From assembly GCA_944472135.2 (NCBI GenBank), contig OX235262.1, positions 84,232,903-84,296,902 of the forward strand: a stretch of DNA of 64,000 bases, written 5' to 3'. The translations under genes were made by a program, and so were the position numbers. This DNA is from Trichobilharzia regenti. Taxonomy: Eukaryota; Platyhelminthes; Trematoda; Strigeidida; Schistosomatidae. The notes below the pieces were generated by a model, which did not search any database, had not been told where the DNA came from, and worked only from the letters and a program-made list of their open reading frames with translations. Of this stretch, positions 1 to 11,470 are shown piece after piece. Every line of letters starts with the position of its first letter. The stretch's first letter is position 1.

Positions 1-447
1 AAAATATGTTTCTTTTTTTTAAATGTAATAAATCTTTAATGGTTGCAGAACATTTACGACTTGTGGAAAACATGTTTTTATACGGAAATTAACTGATAGG
101 CGAACGCCACTTGATATCTAGCTAGTTAAAAATGTAGACAGAACAGTGAATTCAGTTCTTTTTGTTATTGAGTGTCCTAATCACACTACGCGAAGAATAT
201 TCTTCACCCAGGCTGCAATACTGATACCTACAACTGGAACTAACCATAAATTATCGTTTTAAATAATGTTACAGGTTCACTGGAAGTCTACCTGACGAAG
301 TGTATATTGCAGCTATTAGGTGTCTCCATATGACAATGCAGTGTGCTCAAGCAGATCTGTTTATTACCATAAAAAGCCTCTGTTTAGCATGAAAAGAAAC
401 ATTTGCAGAAATATTCGGGGTATCTGATAATTGTTTTCAAACGTAGT
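1..447. other. Unassigned AT-rich DNA, probably intron 1 of gene A
   Basis: I see no coding signal or recognisable repeat here. Gene A exon 4405-5795 starts in phase 1 and needs an upstream exon, which is absent from 1-4404, so this stretch is probably intronic. Confidence 0.4.
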
Positions 448-459
448 AATGTATAACTG

Positions 460-690
460 TGCGTCGGTGGCACGGCGGTTAAGACGCTCGCCGACCATGC
501 ATATGGTCTGGGGTTCGATCCCCGGCAACTGGACGCACTCATTTACCTCACTAAGCTAGAAATAATGCTGGTAAAGAGGAAAAGTTGGGCATGAGGCTTG
601 CAACCCCATCCTGTAAAATAAACACTGCTACGGAAACTTCAAGCCACTAGCTTGAAGCCCTATGTTCCACTGGGAACGTGAAGGAAAAAG
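460..690 (+). repeat. SINE family A (tRNA-headed), full-length copy
   Basis: The head is tRNA-like: an A-box-like stretch (TGGCACGGCGG), a B box (GGTTCGATCC, about 511-521), and GCGTCGG near the 5' end. The tail carries the family's 3' motif (CCCTATGTTCCACTGGGAACG) and a short A-rich end. A 12-bp target-site duplication, AATGTATAACTG, flanks it at 448-459 and 691-702, which marks insertion by target-primed reverse transcription. Other copies lie at 16440, 19054, 23655 (-), 38463 (-), 52345, 54454 and 55755 (-). Confidence 0.85.
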
Positions 691-773
691 AATGTATAAC
701 TGCAGCAGCTGTCTAGTTCATGTGTAGCGCTAATCAATTTTGGGGGGACTTTATACTTTATACATACATATGA

Positions 774-1241
774 CCGGAGAATAAAGTACATTCTGAAATG
801 TGAATATGTGAGTATAGTACGATGGAGACATAGGATGAGTGAAATGTCAAAATAGTACACTAGATAAAATGTCAAAATATGATAACATAAAGTGAAATGG
901 AATAAAACAAAGCAAAATGGAACACTGAATAAAGAAGGATAGCAAAGTTGTTATATGAATTACATAGTAAAATCAAGATCATAGTAACTACAGAGGCTTT
1001 GGTAATACATAACATAAAACCAGAACTTGGTGTACAAAAACAATTTGTACGACCTCTTTTACATAATAGCTTTATTATTATATTTTTTATTCCGTGTTCC
1101 ACTTTCATTTTATCTCATTTCACCTTATGTTACCATATTCTGACATTTCATCTAGTGTACTATTGCGACATTTCACTCATCCTATGTCTCCATCGTATTA
1201 CACTCACCCATTCACACTTCCGAATGTACTTTATCTTCCGA
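774..1241 (+). mobile_element. Penelope-like element 3' end with inverted arms
   Basis: Positions 774-937 and 1083-1241 are inverted copies of each other (about 160 bp, mostly matching). The spacer translates as a PLE C-terminal tail, with EALVIHNIKPELGVQKQF resembling the tails of the PLE copies at 10655 (IAEAIAIRLKQPVLCVQKK) and 49300 (IAEALTIQELKPTLCIQKK). The reverse transcriptase and most of the nuclease are missing. This is a 3' remnant. Confidence 0.6.
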
Positions 1242-1289
1242 TTATCTATTTCACACTTGTCTATTGATCTATATTTATAAAGATATTCA

Positions 1290-2912
1290 TTCGTATTCAG
1301 GAGAAACAAGTTATGTATTGATCAAATCGCCACACTACGAACAAAGCTTGGAATGGCAGTCACCTTTCTATCCCAACTTCATTGATTTCGAAAAGGCCTT
1401 CGACAGTGCAGCGTTGATCGAGAGGTCATTTGGAAATTACATCGCTACTATGGGGTGCCATCGATAACTATGCATCTCATCCAACAGTTGTACGACAATG
1501 TGCTGCGTGCCAATTAATCCACAATGGGAAACTCACAGAATCCTTCGAAGTGAAGACAGGAGTAAGACAAGGTTGCCTTCTGTCTCCAATGATTTTCCTG
1601 ATTGCAGTAGACTGGAAAATGTGACAGAGAGCGGGCAGCGAGGAAACAGACATAAAATGGACTCACACAAAAATCTTGGAAGATCTATACTTCCCCGATG
1701 ATATATGTTTGATTTCTCACAAACTGGAAGACAGGCAAGTGAAAATCAACAAATTGGCAGAAGAAGCATCAAAGAAAGGCCTTCAGATGAACATAGAGAA
1801 ACAGAGATGATGAAGACTCCTGGGCAACAGCAACAGCAACAACAACAGATAACAGTCAGTACAAGTGGGAGGAATCTGAACGAAACAATCTCCTTTACCT
1901 ACCTACCTACCTACCTACCTACCTACCTACCTACCTACCTACCTACCTACCTACCTACCTACCTACCTACCTACCTACCTACCTACCTACCTACCTACCT
2001 ACCTACCTACCTACCTACCTACCTACCTACCTACCTACCTACCTACCTACCTACCTACCTACCTACCTACCTACCTACCTACCTACCTACCTACCTACCT
2101 ACCTACCTACCTACCTACCTACCTACCTACCTACCTACCTACCAACCTACCTACCTACCTACCTACCTACCTACCTACCTACCTACCAACCTACCTACCT
2201 ACCTACCAACCTACCTACCTACCTACCTACCTACCTACCTACCTACCTACCTACCTACCTACCTACCTACCTACCTACCTACCTACCTACCTACCTACCT
2301 ACCTACCTACCTACCTACCTACCTACCTACCTACCTACCTACCTACCTACCTACCTACCTATAACAGACAAACGGAACTTATGAGGTTATCGAGGCGAGG
2401 ATCGGGAAAGCAAGGCGAGCTTACATTACTCTCAAGTCTCTTTGGAGGTCAACAGAACTCAGCATGAAAAATAAGATTTTGATTTTCAACCCTAATGTGA
2501 AGTCCGTGCTACTTACTATACGGATCAGAGACTTGGCGTGTCATGAAGGGCACTTCAAACAAATTATAGACCTTAATCAACAGCTGTCTTCACTCAATAC
2601 CACCCAGTATTATATGGCTGCGAACCGACCCAACAGGAACCAATTGTGGAACAATTAAGCAGGAAGAAATGTTGGTGGATTGGCCATACTCTGGGAAAAC
2701 AAGCCATCAAATGACAACACTAGATAAGCCCTCGAGTGGAACCCGAATGTGAAGCGGTGAATCGGGGGAGTTCATTTGAAGAGGAGATGAAAGCATATCG
2801 GCTGTTTGTGGAGCCGGTTGCAAACGTTGGCATAGAACCGAACGCAATGGAGACGCTCGGCTGAACCCCTATGTTCCTCTAGGAATTAAAGGAAATAATA
2901 ATAACAATATTC
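1290..2912 (+). mobile_element. RTE (SR2-like) LINE copy, degenerate
   Basis: Broken reverse-transcriptase reading frames run along the + strand. The palm motifs FIDFEKAFDS (about 1382) and VRQGCLLSP (about 1563) are visible, as is a worn catalytic block (DDICLISHKLEDRQ in sister copies). At least three frameshifts or stops break the frame, and the FTYLG segment is replaced by a long ACCT array. The 3' end has the motif TATGTTCCTCTAGGAATTAAAGG followed by (AAT)n near 2890-2912. The 5' half is missing. Not functional. Confidence 0.8.
1897..2360 (+). repeat. (ACCT)n tetranucleotide array, 464 bp
   Basis: About 116 tandem ACCT units with only three CCAACC interruptions (near 2142, 2186 and 2206). 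It sits exactly where sister RTE copies read TTTACCTACCTAGG (Phe-Thr-Tyr-Leu-Gly). The unit of four bases repeats every 12 bases as Thr-Tyr-Leu-Pro, so the frame stays open across the whole array. Confidence 0.98.
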
Positions 2913-2989
2913 ATTTGTATATCTAATGAATTGTAACTCATAATCTTACACATTGATATCATCATAATTTAGTATTTCTACTCAATATC

Positions 2990-3809
2990 AATGTCCTACA
3001 AAATCGAAGGCTTACAGGTGAAAAGTAACAAACTGGATGGAAAGGCAGACAGCGAAGAGACGTCTTGAGATGAAAATAGAGAAGACAGAGGTGATGAAGA
3101 ATAAATAACCAACGAACAAAAACAACAACAACCAGTACCAATTCCCATCAACGGGAGAAGTTTGAAAAAGATTATTTCCTTCACTTATCTAGAAAACATT
3201 GTTTCAACTACAAGCAAAACGGATAAAGATGTCGAAGCCAGCCAGAATCGGAAACGGTAAGATGCGCCTTCATCAACCTGAAGTCAGTTTGGAAATCTTT
3301 TACACTCCACAGTATTCAGAACAAAATTCGAATTTTCAACAAAAATTTGAAGTCAGTCAGTTCTTCTGTATGGTTCAGAAACTTGCATTATGCGTCACGA
3401 AAGCATTTCAAACAGGATACAGAGATTCTTATCCACAGCTGTCTTCATACTTCATACTAAAAATCTAATGGCCAGAAAGGATTAGCAACAAGAAACTCTG
3501 GCTGGAAACAAACCAATCAACAGCCGATTGCTCAACAAATAGGTAGGAGAAACTGGAGAGGGATTGGGTAAACAGTTAGGAGACTGTCGAATGACATCAC
3601 GCTTAATACAGACCATCACTCAAGTGGAATCTCAATGGTAAGCTACGAATTGGTCGTCTTAGGGTGATATGGTGGACTTCGTGTGAGGAGGAGATGAGAG
3701 ATTATGAGCAATCGTATGCCCAGTTAAGCAGGAGAGCAAAAGACGGAACAAAGTGGAAATGTGTTGCTGAAGCCCTGTGTTTCACATGAAACCCAAGGGA
3801 ACAGTAATA

Positions 3810-3810
<1 letters not shown>
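2990..3810 (+). mobile_element. RTE (SR2-like) LINE fragment, second subfamily
   Basis: This is the 3' third of the reverse transcriptase with frameshifts. It includes a FTYL-like block (SLFKKIISFTYLENIVSTT in pieces) and the arms of the downstream conserved region. The 3' end is of the CATGAAACCCAAGGGAACA type, which other copies share (21240, 23460, 34850, 45600). It runs directly into a TA microsatellite. Confidence 0.7.

Positions 3811-3811
<1 letters not shown>

Positions 3812-3861
<50 letters not shown>
3812..3861. repeat. (TA)n microsatellite, 50 bp
   Basis: Pure alternating TA, joined to the 3' tail of the preceding RTE fragment. Confidence 0.98.
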
Positions 3862-3863
<2 letters not shown>

Positions 3864-4404
3864 TCTGTTTACTAAAATCATGCACATGTTTCCGATTGGA
3901 AAGTATTTTATTTGCAATTATTCCTTTGATGAAAACCCATAAAAGTGGAACTCGAATTGATTTACAATTAATCGACATGTTGGTTCATATCAAGTTTTAT
4001 TGTCAATCACTTAAGCATAGGTCTCAAGACAAGAATAGTTAAATAGATACTTGGTCCACTATTGGATCAGTATCAATACAAGTGAACAAAATCATAAGGA
4101 AATCTATGGGAAATTCATTCATATTGATTGTTACTAAGGAATGAGAATATTCCATACGTGGTGAATTCTCAAACTTACATTCAAACTGAATTTAGCACTG
4201 ACGATGTTATTCAGAGGGACAATGAATCCCTCTCGATCAAGTCATCTGGCTGGAAGAACTTAATGACGTCGAAAACACCCAACTAGGCTAAAAATATTCT
4301 TAATTATCCCAGCCATTTCTAAGGGGAAATATCAAGTCAAATGCTATCTTATTAAGTATTAACCTTAACCACTAATCCAATTTTTCATTCCTCAATTGAT
4401 TTAG
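3862..4404. other. Unassigned, intron flank upstream of gene A exon
   Basis: No repeat or coding signal recognised. The last bases (TTGATTTAG at 4396-4404) form the acceptor for exon 4405. Confidence 0.4.
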
Positions 4405-5795
4405 CCGATGAATTCACCATGTATACAAATCATTTTGAAAATATACAAAGAGAATATCAATGCTGTGGAGTACATTCCATAACTGACTGGTTCGGTATAA
4501 CAGATTATCAAGAAGTGAATAATACATCAATCAGTCAACATCCATGGAAAACTATTACATATCATATACCTAAAAGTTGTTGTAATCCAGAGAAAATATT
4601 AACCTGTTCTAAAAAATTTACTGATGCAATCGAATTAAAGTCATATCAAGTCACTGGCTACCCATCCTTTCATTATGAAACCCTACCATTGTACACAGAT
4701 GGTTGTTTGAATAGAATAGTTGATGATGAAAAAACAATAATGTATGATTTTATTACCAAGTACAGTGTAATCAGTATATGCCTGCATGTTATACGCTTAA
4801 TCACTTGTTACATAGTCTATCATCAAACCCAACCAACTTCTAAACATAAATCAAATACAAACCAGCGGTATTCTCTTAGAAAGTCGAATGATTTCACCAC
4901 CTTTGAAAATATCCGTTATATATCCAATGCTCAGTTATCATCTGCTTGTCAAAGTTATTGGTTATTTGGACAGCTGGCCAATCTTCAAGTACCATTTGCC
5001 AAGTTTAAATCACAATGGTTAGAAAAAGGCATAAGAATAGGTTGGATGTTAATTATTAAGAATAAATATTATATGACATTTTTACGTAGAATACAATTTA
5101 AAGAGAATAAAGTACGCATGAGTCGATTCCGTCGATTTTTACGCAATTGGTTACCTGCTTTTGAAATGATTGTATACACGGATAGTAGTGATAAAGCAGA
5201 GATTGAAGCTAATAAAATCTATGGTGGTTATGTTGCCCAACTATGCAGAGCGATATTCTTCCTCTTATTTGGCATATTTGCAAGTGAAATTATGCTGGCT
5301 ACAATTATACCTTTAAAGGCAAAATCTTTGGAATTACCAACTGGTGATAAAAAGATCCCAGATGAGATAATTCGTAGAGATGCTGAACTCTTATCACAAG
5401 ATGTTATATGGATAACTAAAATATTTATACGCGTAACAATTATTCTTGCGGCTATAATATCTCGTCGATTTCGATGTTTACTACTATTAATTATTCCTAA
5501 TTTAGCACAAACTATTGGTCTATCATATTTAGGCAGTGAATTATTACATGTGTCCGTGACAGGACCAATGAGAAATTCAGAGCATAATATTATTTCAGCA
5601 GCTGAATCTTTGACATGTTTTATGAAGTTGGCGTATAATATGACAAAAGAGGCAACAGACTTTCTTGAAAGAGGAAAACAAGAGACTTCCGAGGAAGGAG
5701 ATATGAACTTTATGGAGACAATTAATAAAAGATCTGAGCAAATTAGAGAGAAAATCAATCAGTATAATGAATCATATGAGAAAATCAATCGAGAA
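4405..5795 (+). CDS. Gene A, exon: tetraspanin loop/TM4 fused to DC-STAMP N-terminal half (partial gene)
   Basis: One open exon of 463 full codons. Acceptor TTTAG|CC (phase 1) and donor GAA|GTAAGT (phase 0) define it; the frame continues only 4 codons into the intron. Numbering from the Met at 4419, residues 15-17 are CCG, 54-55 are the Cys pair of IPKSCCNP, and Cys63 and Cys96 complete a peripherin/ROM-type tetraspanin large extracellular loop. TM4 is about 108-133. The DCST part follows without interruption: a basic stretch, a TM pair (about 268-295 and 330-370), the RRFRC motif, and a GPMRN segment of the kind DC-STAMP proteins have at this place. TM1-3 must be on an exon upstream of the window. 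The C-terminal half is exon 13331-15118. Probable role (from the family): membrane interaction or fusion in gametes. The domain calls are by motif, not by search. Confidence 0.88.
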
Positions 5796-5944
5796 GTAAG
5801 TTTAAAATAGGAGGTAAGGCGGTTAAAAAAAAGAAAAGTAAAAACATAACTACTTTGGTCCACTTGCACTGATACAAATGTAATAGGTAATAAATAACCA
5901 GTAAATAATATTTAGCGGCTGCAGGCTTAACTACTGTAGCTTAC

Positions 5945-6770
5945 CATATTATTATTTCCTTTAATTCCTAGAGGGCTTCAGCTACACGTCTTCATTGCGT
6001 TCGGTTATCCGCCAACGATTTCACCTGGCTCCACATCTGTCCACATGCTTACATCTCCTCTCCACATGGCCTCATCCTTGCCACCTAGTTACTGGTGACC
6101 AACTCGCCGCTTCCCATTCGGGCTCAACTCGAGCAATGGCCTGGCGTGTAATGTCTCTTGATGGTTTGTTTTCTCAGAGTATGGCCAATCCTGCAACATT
6201 TCCTCCTGCTTATTTGTTGCACAATTGGTTCCTGTTGGGTTGGTTCGCTCGTTGCCAGAGATCCCTTATTATTGCTAATCTTTTCTGGCCATCTGATATT
6301 GAGCATTGAGCAAAGACAGCTGTTGATGAAGGTCTGTAGTTTGTTTGAGGTACAATTCGTGACATGCCAAGTCTGTGATCCATATAGTAGCACTGACTTC
6401 ACATTGGAGTAAAAATCCAAATCGTATTTTTCATTCTGAGTTCTGTTGACCTCCAAAGACACTTGAGAGTAATAGAAGCTTACCTTGCTTTCCCAATCCC
6501 CGTTTCGATATTCTCATCAGTTCCGTCTGCCGGCTGTTGAAAAGACGCTTCGCAGGTAGGTCGGTGGGTAAAGGAGGTTGTTTCCTTCAGGTGACACCCG
6601 TTTACGCTGATTGCTGTCTGTTGTTGTTGCTGTTGGTATCGGCCAGGAATCTTCACCACCTACCTCTGTTTTATTCATGTTCACCTGAAGGCCTTTCTTT
6701 GATGCTTTTTCCGCCAACTTGTTGCTTTTCACTTGCATATCCTCTAGTTTGTGTAGCCTACCATAGTGTC
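5945..6770 (-). mobile_element. RTE (SR2-like) LINE 3' fragment
   Basis: The minus strand reads the 3' part of the reverse transcriptase in pieces (6738-6517 with AEKASKKGLQVNMNKTEV, and 6462-6124 with NVKSVLLYGSQTW and RTGHTLRK-like blocks). The 3' end (5945-5990) carries the CCTCTAGGAATTAAAGG type tail with AATAAT. The 5' part is missing and there is at least one frameshift. Confidence 0.8.
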
Positions 6771-6864
6771 AGATTTTTAGTTTCATTTGACTTGATATTG
6801 ATACTTGCCTGTATCATTCAGCTTTTCTTATCATCAAACCTCAAACATTTCTGAAGGACATCTT

Positions 6865-7035
6865 GGGTTTGATTACGAGTTGATATCAGTGAGAGAATCA
6901 TTGGAATACCACGGAGTTCTAGACACCTGTTTGGTCCTGGTTTGTGGCTTCTCAGCATTACGCACTCCCTGATACTCAAACATGGTGCGCTCCTGTTATA
7001 AGGCAAGTTCGTTGACTATTTAGCCACTCGGATAA
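6865..7035 (-). repeat. SINE family B copy, head facing 7085 copy
   Basis: Matches the family B tRNA-like region and 3' half (see 17138-17640 for the reference copy). Diverged, with the hammerhead core eroded. It lies head to head with the + copy that starts about 50 bp away. Confidence 0.6.
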
Positions 7036-7084
7036 AATATAGTCATCTATGAATCCTAATTTCTTCCATTCCATGATATATTGC

Positions 7085-7320
7085 AACAGTTGGAATTCAT
7101 GGGCCATTGATTCGGGTTTCAGTGTCTGAATAGTCTGCTAGCTTGCCTTCCAACCGGGAGGTCCTGTGTTCAAATACCATGGGGTGCGTACCGATGGGTA
7201 GTCACAAACCAGGACAAAACAGATGTCTAGAACCCCTGGTTTTCCAATGGTTCTACAAATTATATCAGGTTCTGATCAAACCTTCACTTAATCGAATACC
7301 TGCAAACCAACACTTGAAAA
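7085..7320 (+). repeat. SINE family B copy, diverged
   Basis: It contains CTTGCCTTCCAACCGGGAG (tRNA-like anticodon arm), an eroded B box, and AGGACAAAAC in place of the GGACGAAAC ribozyme core. Its 3' end is GATCAAAC...CAAACCAACACTTGA. Confidence 0.65.
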
Positions 7321-7424
7321 CTTTTATTAGGTATTATGCTTTGTTGACTATAATGGCGCTAATTTTTATGCAGTTGTGATTGATTGGCAAAAATCAGAAC
7401 TTATGGGCTATTTTATTCTGTCCC

Positions 7425-7560
7425 ACTGACTTAGTGGTTAGTGGGCTCATTTCAGAATCTCGAAGTTTTTAATTCAATCCCTGGTAGGGTTGCGGGGGAG
7501 TACTGTAAAGAGGCTTGACCTAGGACGAAACATCTGACAGGTACCTCTTCGTTTCCACTT
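7425..7560 (+). repeat. SINE family B, old diverged copy
   Basis: A tRNA-like head (GTCCCACTGACTTAGTGGTTAG) is followed by GTACTGTAAAGAG, then CCTAGGACGAAACATCTGACAGGTAC, split here for brevity. It is an outlying relative with a partly preserved stem II and GAAA. Confidence 0.45.
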
Positions 7561-7892
7561 GTTCATAATCCCACTTCAAATCAGAGTTTAAACTTGGAAT
7601 GCATGCTATTATTTTACTTAATAACGAAGATAATTTTCAAAAAAATATAGAAATCGGAAACAGTCTTTGTTCGTCTTGTGATCCTAATTGTTCTGATCCT
7701 TTCACCTTTTTCAGGAAGTCTAATATGCTCGATATTTGCTTTGATATCTCAGTGCTCTTTTTTTACTTATCCGGGATACTTGTACAGCTCAACAAATTAT
7801 GAACTTGAAAGGAATGAAAACCAACACTGCATCTGATTAAGGTGAATCCCTGATATAAGAATAAAACTTGTGCACTGTGGTAGAGTGTAATT

Positions 7893-9446
7893 CCATTATG
7901 GGTAAATTTTGTTTTGATAAAGTCTCACAGTGTTATACAGTAATGTTTACTGATGAACAAGTTTCGAGCACAATTTATTGCTTATAATCATGTCAGGGTA
8001 GCCAGTCAAATTTCTAACATCATTTATATAATTCCATGATTTTTTCATCGCTTGATTTGATCGGTAGTAGTATTCTCCATATTTCCGGTATGACTGATGA
8101 GTCATTCCTATTGCACGTGTTGGGTGTAGACTCGCTGAACCAGGCAGGATTCAGTAATCAACCTCCTTTTTCCACCTACCTAGATTACTTTTCAGAATTT
8201 TAACCCTCTCCCACCCTATTGTGTGGTTGTATGCAGTGCATTAACTAAGCTTTTTTTCTAAATTACTTATCTTCTCGGGGTCAACCATTCTTGCCTTAGT
8301 TAAGTTCTTATGCTCTGACAATCTGACTACCCCTGACCTACTAGTTTGACCTATGTAGTTGACCTCACAGTTATTGCATGGTATTTTGTCAATAATATTA
8401 TTTTGTCTAATTGGGTCAACTGGGTCCTTTAGCCTACAGAGCTTGTCCCTGAGTGAGTTTGTAGGTTTAAATGCCACCCTAATTCCTGCTTTATTCAGAA
8501 TCCTACGTAGGGACTCAGATGTGGATGACTTATATTCTTTCTTATTTATGTTATCATTACTCGTTTCACAATTATTTTTATTTTCCTTTTGGTTATTACT
8601 GATCTTCGTAATGAATTTTATAGGGTGGTTATTTGATATCAATGCTTCTTCTATCTGTTTTATTTCCTCACTTAGGTCTTTTTTGTACTACTTAGTGCTA
8701 CCGCTCGGTTTGCTTTAACAGTTGATGAATTAAAGTCTAAATATGTATTAGAATGAGTTGGTTTTTTATAAACACTAGTGTGCAGTTTAACTTCTATTCG
8801 TTTTAGGTTAAAATCTAACATAGCTAATTCTCTTTGTTTATTTTCCGATTCAAATGTGAATTTTATTCCCTCTACTTGTGAGTTTATATGTGTCAAGAAG
8901 CTAGAGATGTGTTCTGTTTTTAACACTGTGAAAGTGTCATCCACATATCTCCACCATATTTTTGGAGTAGTATTAAATGTATTGAGGGCACTATTTTCCC
9001 AGCTATCCATAAATATATCTGCTACGATAGGGGATATTGGTGATTCCATTGCTACACCTTCAGTTTGTCTACATATTTCGCCTAGGAATTTAAAGATAGT
9101 AGATGTGAGGCATAACTGAATCCCTAAAATAATTTCTTTAATGGGTAGCTTTTTCCTATGATTGAGTTCAGAATGCACAGTTAGTTCTTTTTTAACTGCT
9201 TCTAAGGCCGTATTGACTGGTATATTAGTATAAAGATTAGTTATATCAAAACTAACCATTGTTTCATCATTCTCTAGTTGAAAATTATTCAGTTTATTTT
9301 TCATCATATAAATGAAATTAGAAAGTTGTGTGAGTACCTTGATATGATTATGAGTGGCAATAAATTGTGCTCGAAACTTGGTCATCAGTAAACCTTACTG
9401 TATAACACTGTGAGACTTTATCAAAAACAAATTTTACCCATAATGG
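7893..9446 (-). mobile_element. Penelope-like element (Cercyon-type) with inverted arms
   Basis: Two overlapping minus frames cover most of a PLE. 9385-8672 is a reverse transcriptase with VSFDITNLYTNIPV, ESPISPIVADIFM and WWRYVDDTF (catalytic YVDD). 8642-8241 holds the GIY-YIG endonuclease, seen as CNNCEVNYIGQTSRSG then LSEHK. One frameshift near 8675, in an A-rich run, separates them; otherwise the copy is quite intact. Arms 7893-7981 and 9357-9446 are inverted copies of about 89 bp, the right arm including the start of the reading frame. PLEs replicate by reverse transcription and use the GIY-YIG nuclease to nick DNA. The copy is 5'-truncated relative to full PLEs. Confidence 0.88.
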
Positions 9447-10527
9447 ATCACTAACTGATACTGAAATTATTGCAAATCCCTTATTTCATTTGTTAGAAAT
9501 CAACCATGTTATTGAGTTAAGAGTTAGATATGTATCAGAAATAAATTACACGGATAACTTGTAGACTTCGGCAATTAAGAATCTCTAACGCGGACACTTT
9601 CATTCCTTAATTAGGACATATGAAAATAATCTATTCAGTCTGCAAGAAAATAGGACTATTCAGTGAACTAGTGGAAAAAGTCATATTAGTGACTGGAACC
9701 AACTTGTTGTTTCGGTGGTTACTGTGGTCATTACGGTTAACTTTCCACCTATTTAAACAACTTCATAAAATATTACCATTTGAATGTTTTCATGATGCCA
9801 TATAACTAACTGTTCTGTAAAGCACGTCAAAAATCAAGTTGTGAGAGTAAGTGAGAAAATGCCACTACTGAAATACAATCAGAAGATGACATCCTATGGA
9901 AGTAAGGAAAAAAAGGTTCTGAATACGTAAGTTAGTAAGTAAGCAGTTATATACTAACTTCCTATCCACTCTATGCATATATTAAGTATGTGTGCTTAAC
10001 TGCAAGTCTAAAGAGAAGGAGTATAAGTGCTTGTGCCTATGAGAATTGTTCTCAGAATTACATCCCACATTTTGCATATTCTAGACTATATACTAATAGA
10101 GGGGGTGGGGTATTTCGTATAGTGATAAAACGATAGAAACAAATGTAATACACAGATACAAATGGAGAAATTTTATCAGTTAAAAGGATAAAGGAAACAA
10201 CGCTGATATAAGTGTAATATTACTTCATGAAGATAAATTAAGAAGATTTTATATCACGTTAATAATGTGTTACCAAAGCAGCTAATGACTTGTAACTGAA
10301 AAGATACTTCACATTACTACAATGGAAGATTGTTTTCTTCGAAAAATGATATCATCAATGGATATATATGTATATATATATATATGAATTTAAAGGAATA
10401 AGCTGTTTCTGCGTCCTAGGAAATCTTTTCTCCAAGTATAAATTTATCACATGTTCACAAAATACGAATGTCGCTTATACTACTCATAAATATTCAGCTA
10501 TTGGTTTTGTAAAGATTTTGTTTGATT
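9447..10527. other. Unassigned intronic DNA with short (TA)n
   Basis: No gene or known repeat seen. A short TA run sits at 10361-10384. Confidence 0.4.
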
Positions 10528-10650
10528 GCACGGAGGATTTCATCGTGAGCTGACATCAGTTAGAGAACCACTGGAAAATCTGGGAGTAGTGGACAGCTGT
10601 TTCGTCCTGGTCTGGGACCCTTCATCAGTACGCACTCACCAGGGTTCGAT
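10528..10650 (-). repeat. SINE family B, 3' half
   Basis: Minus strand carries the ribozyme-like segment with GGTCCCAGACCAGGAC, GAAA and CAGCTGTC, but the CTGANGA core reads ATGAAGG. The terminal CATGATGAAATCC-type end is at about 10528. Confidence 0.6.
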
Positions 10651-10654
10651 ATAA

Positions 10655-11470
10655 ATGGCGTATACAGAATATCGTCAGGAAAGCAATAATAAACTATGTA
10701 CCCATAGAAAAGTTACTCAGAAAGGCAAAAAGAAGCCACTTTATTTACGACTAAAATTCAACGGCGATATACCAAGTGAGATAATTACCAGGAAATTAAG
10801 AAAATCTGTCCAAAGAAATTTTAATGCTGGCGAATTACACGTCTTGTTCTCTACACGACCGATGGTGCTACCTCGACTGAAAGATGAAATACCTAGACTA
10901 GTCACTTCAAATTGTATCTACCAACTCAACTGCGCTCGTGGGGCGAGGTATATTCGCTGCTGCTCTAGGAACTTGATTTTTCGTGCTTACTCAAGAACAT
11001 CTCCCAGCATGGCTAAGTAAAGTTGTAGTGAAAGCCATTAACAGTTCGATATTGAACCATGTGGTGCAAACCGGCAACAAGCCAGCTAGCATTGAAGGAT
11101 CGTTCTCTATCATCTACCAGGTGCCTAATAAATCGCCAAAATCATCAAAGCACCGCATGCTTCAAATAGCAGAGGCTATTGCGATTCGCCTCAAACAACC
11201 AGTGCTCTGTGTTCAAAAGAAGCAATTCCAGCTAGCCTCTACTACTACCCTGGCCGGCCTTCAGTAGAGATTATGAATTCATCAAGTTGCATTATTATCT
11301 TTCCTAATTTTTCTGACATTCAACTTCTTTTATGTTGATGCTTTTGAGCTGTAATCTATCGATGTTATTTAAACAACATTAATGTTGTTCATAACACTAA
11401 TTCATTCATTCACTGTAATGTGTATAAATAACTGTAGAGACTGATATTGAAGTTATCGAAAAGAGTACTC
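10655..11470 (+). mobile_element. Penelope-like element C-terminal fragment
   Basis: Frames 10655-11020 and 10983-11267 are one PLE C-terminus split by a frameshift near 10985. It shows LRLKFNGDIPSEIITRKL, a Cys-rich NCIYQLNCARGARYI (GIY-YIG region), then HLPAWLSKVVVKAI and the LCVQKK tail. No reverse transcriptase remains. About 200 bp of AT-rich 3' flank may belong to it. Confidence 0.75.

Noticed and set aside
461..540. Possible tRNA gene (also 19054, 52345, 54454)
   Set aside because: Followed by a constant SINE body and tail with TSDs; no convincing anticodon arm.
948..1280. 110-codon plus frame as a host gene
   Set aside because: Its middle matches PLE C-termini and the rest is inverted-arm DNA.
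1705..2364. 219-codon open frame with many Thr-Tyr-Leu-Pro repeats
   Set aside because: It is a microsatellite inside a dead RTE copy; the frame is open only because the unit avoids stops.
3702..4042. Open frames with Tyr-Ile repeats on both strands
   Set aside because: Translation of the TA microsatellite at 3812-3861.
1..4404. Search for the missing TM1-TM3 exon of gene A
   Set aside because: No frame with three hydrophobic helices and a phase 1 donor exists here, so the exon is placed upstream of the window.
5228..5758. 176-codon minus frame
   Set aside because: Shadow of the gene A exon on the other strand.
8085..8150. CTGATGAGTC with a downstream GACTC, hammerhead-like, in the PLE 3' region
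   Set aside because: GAAA is missing (GCTGAA) and the motif is on the strand opposite to the PLE; no stem I.
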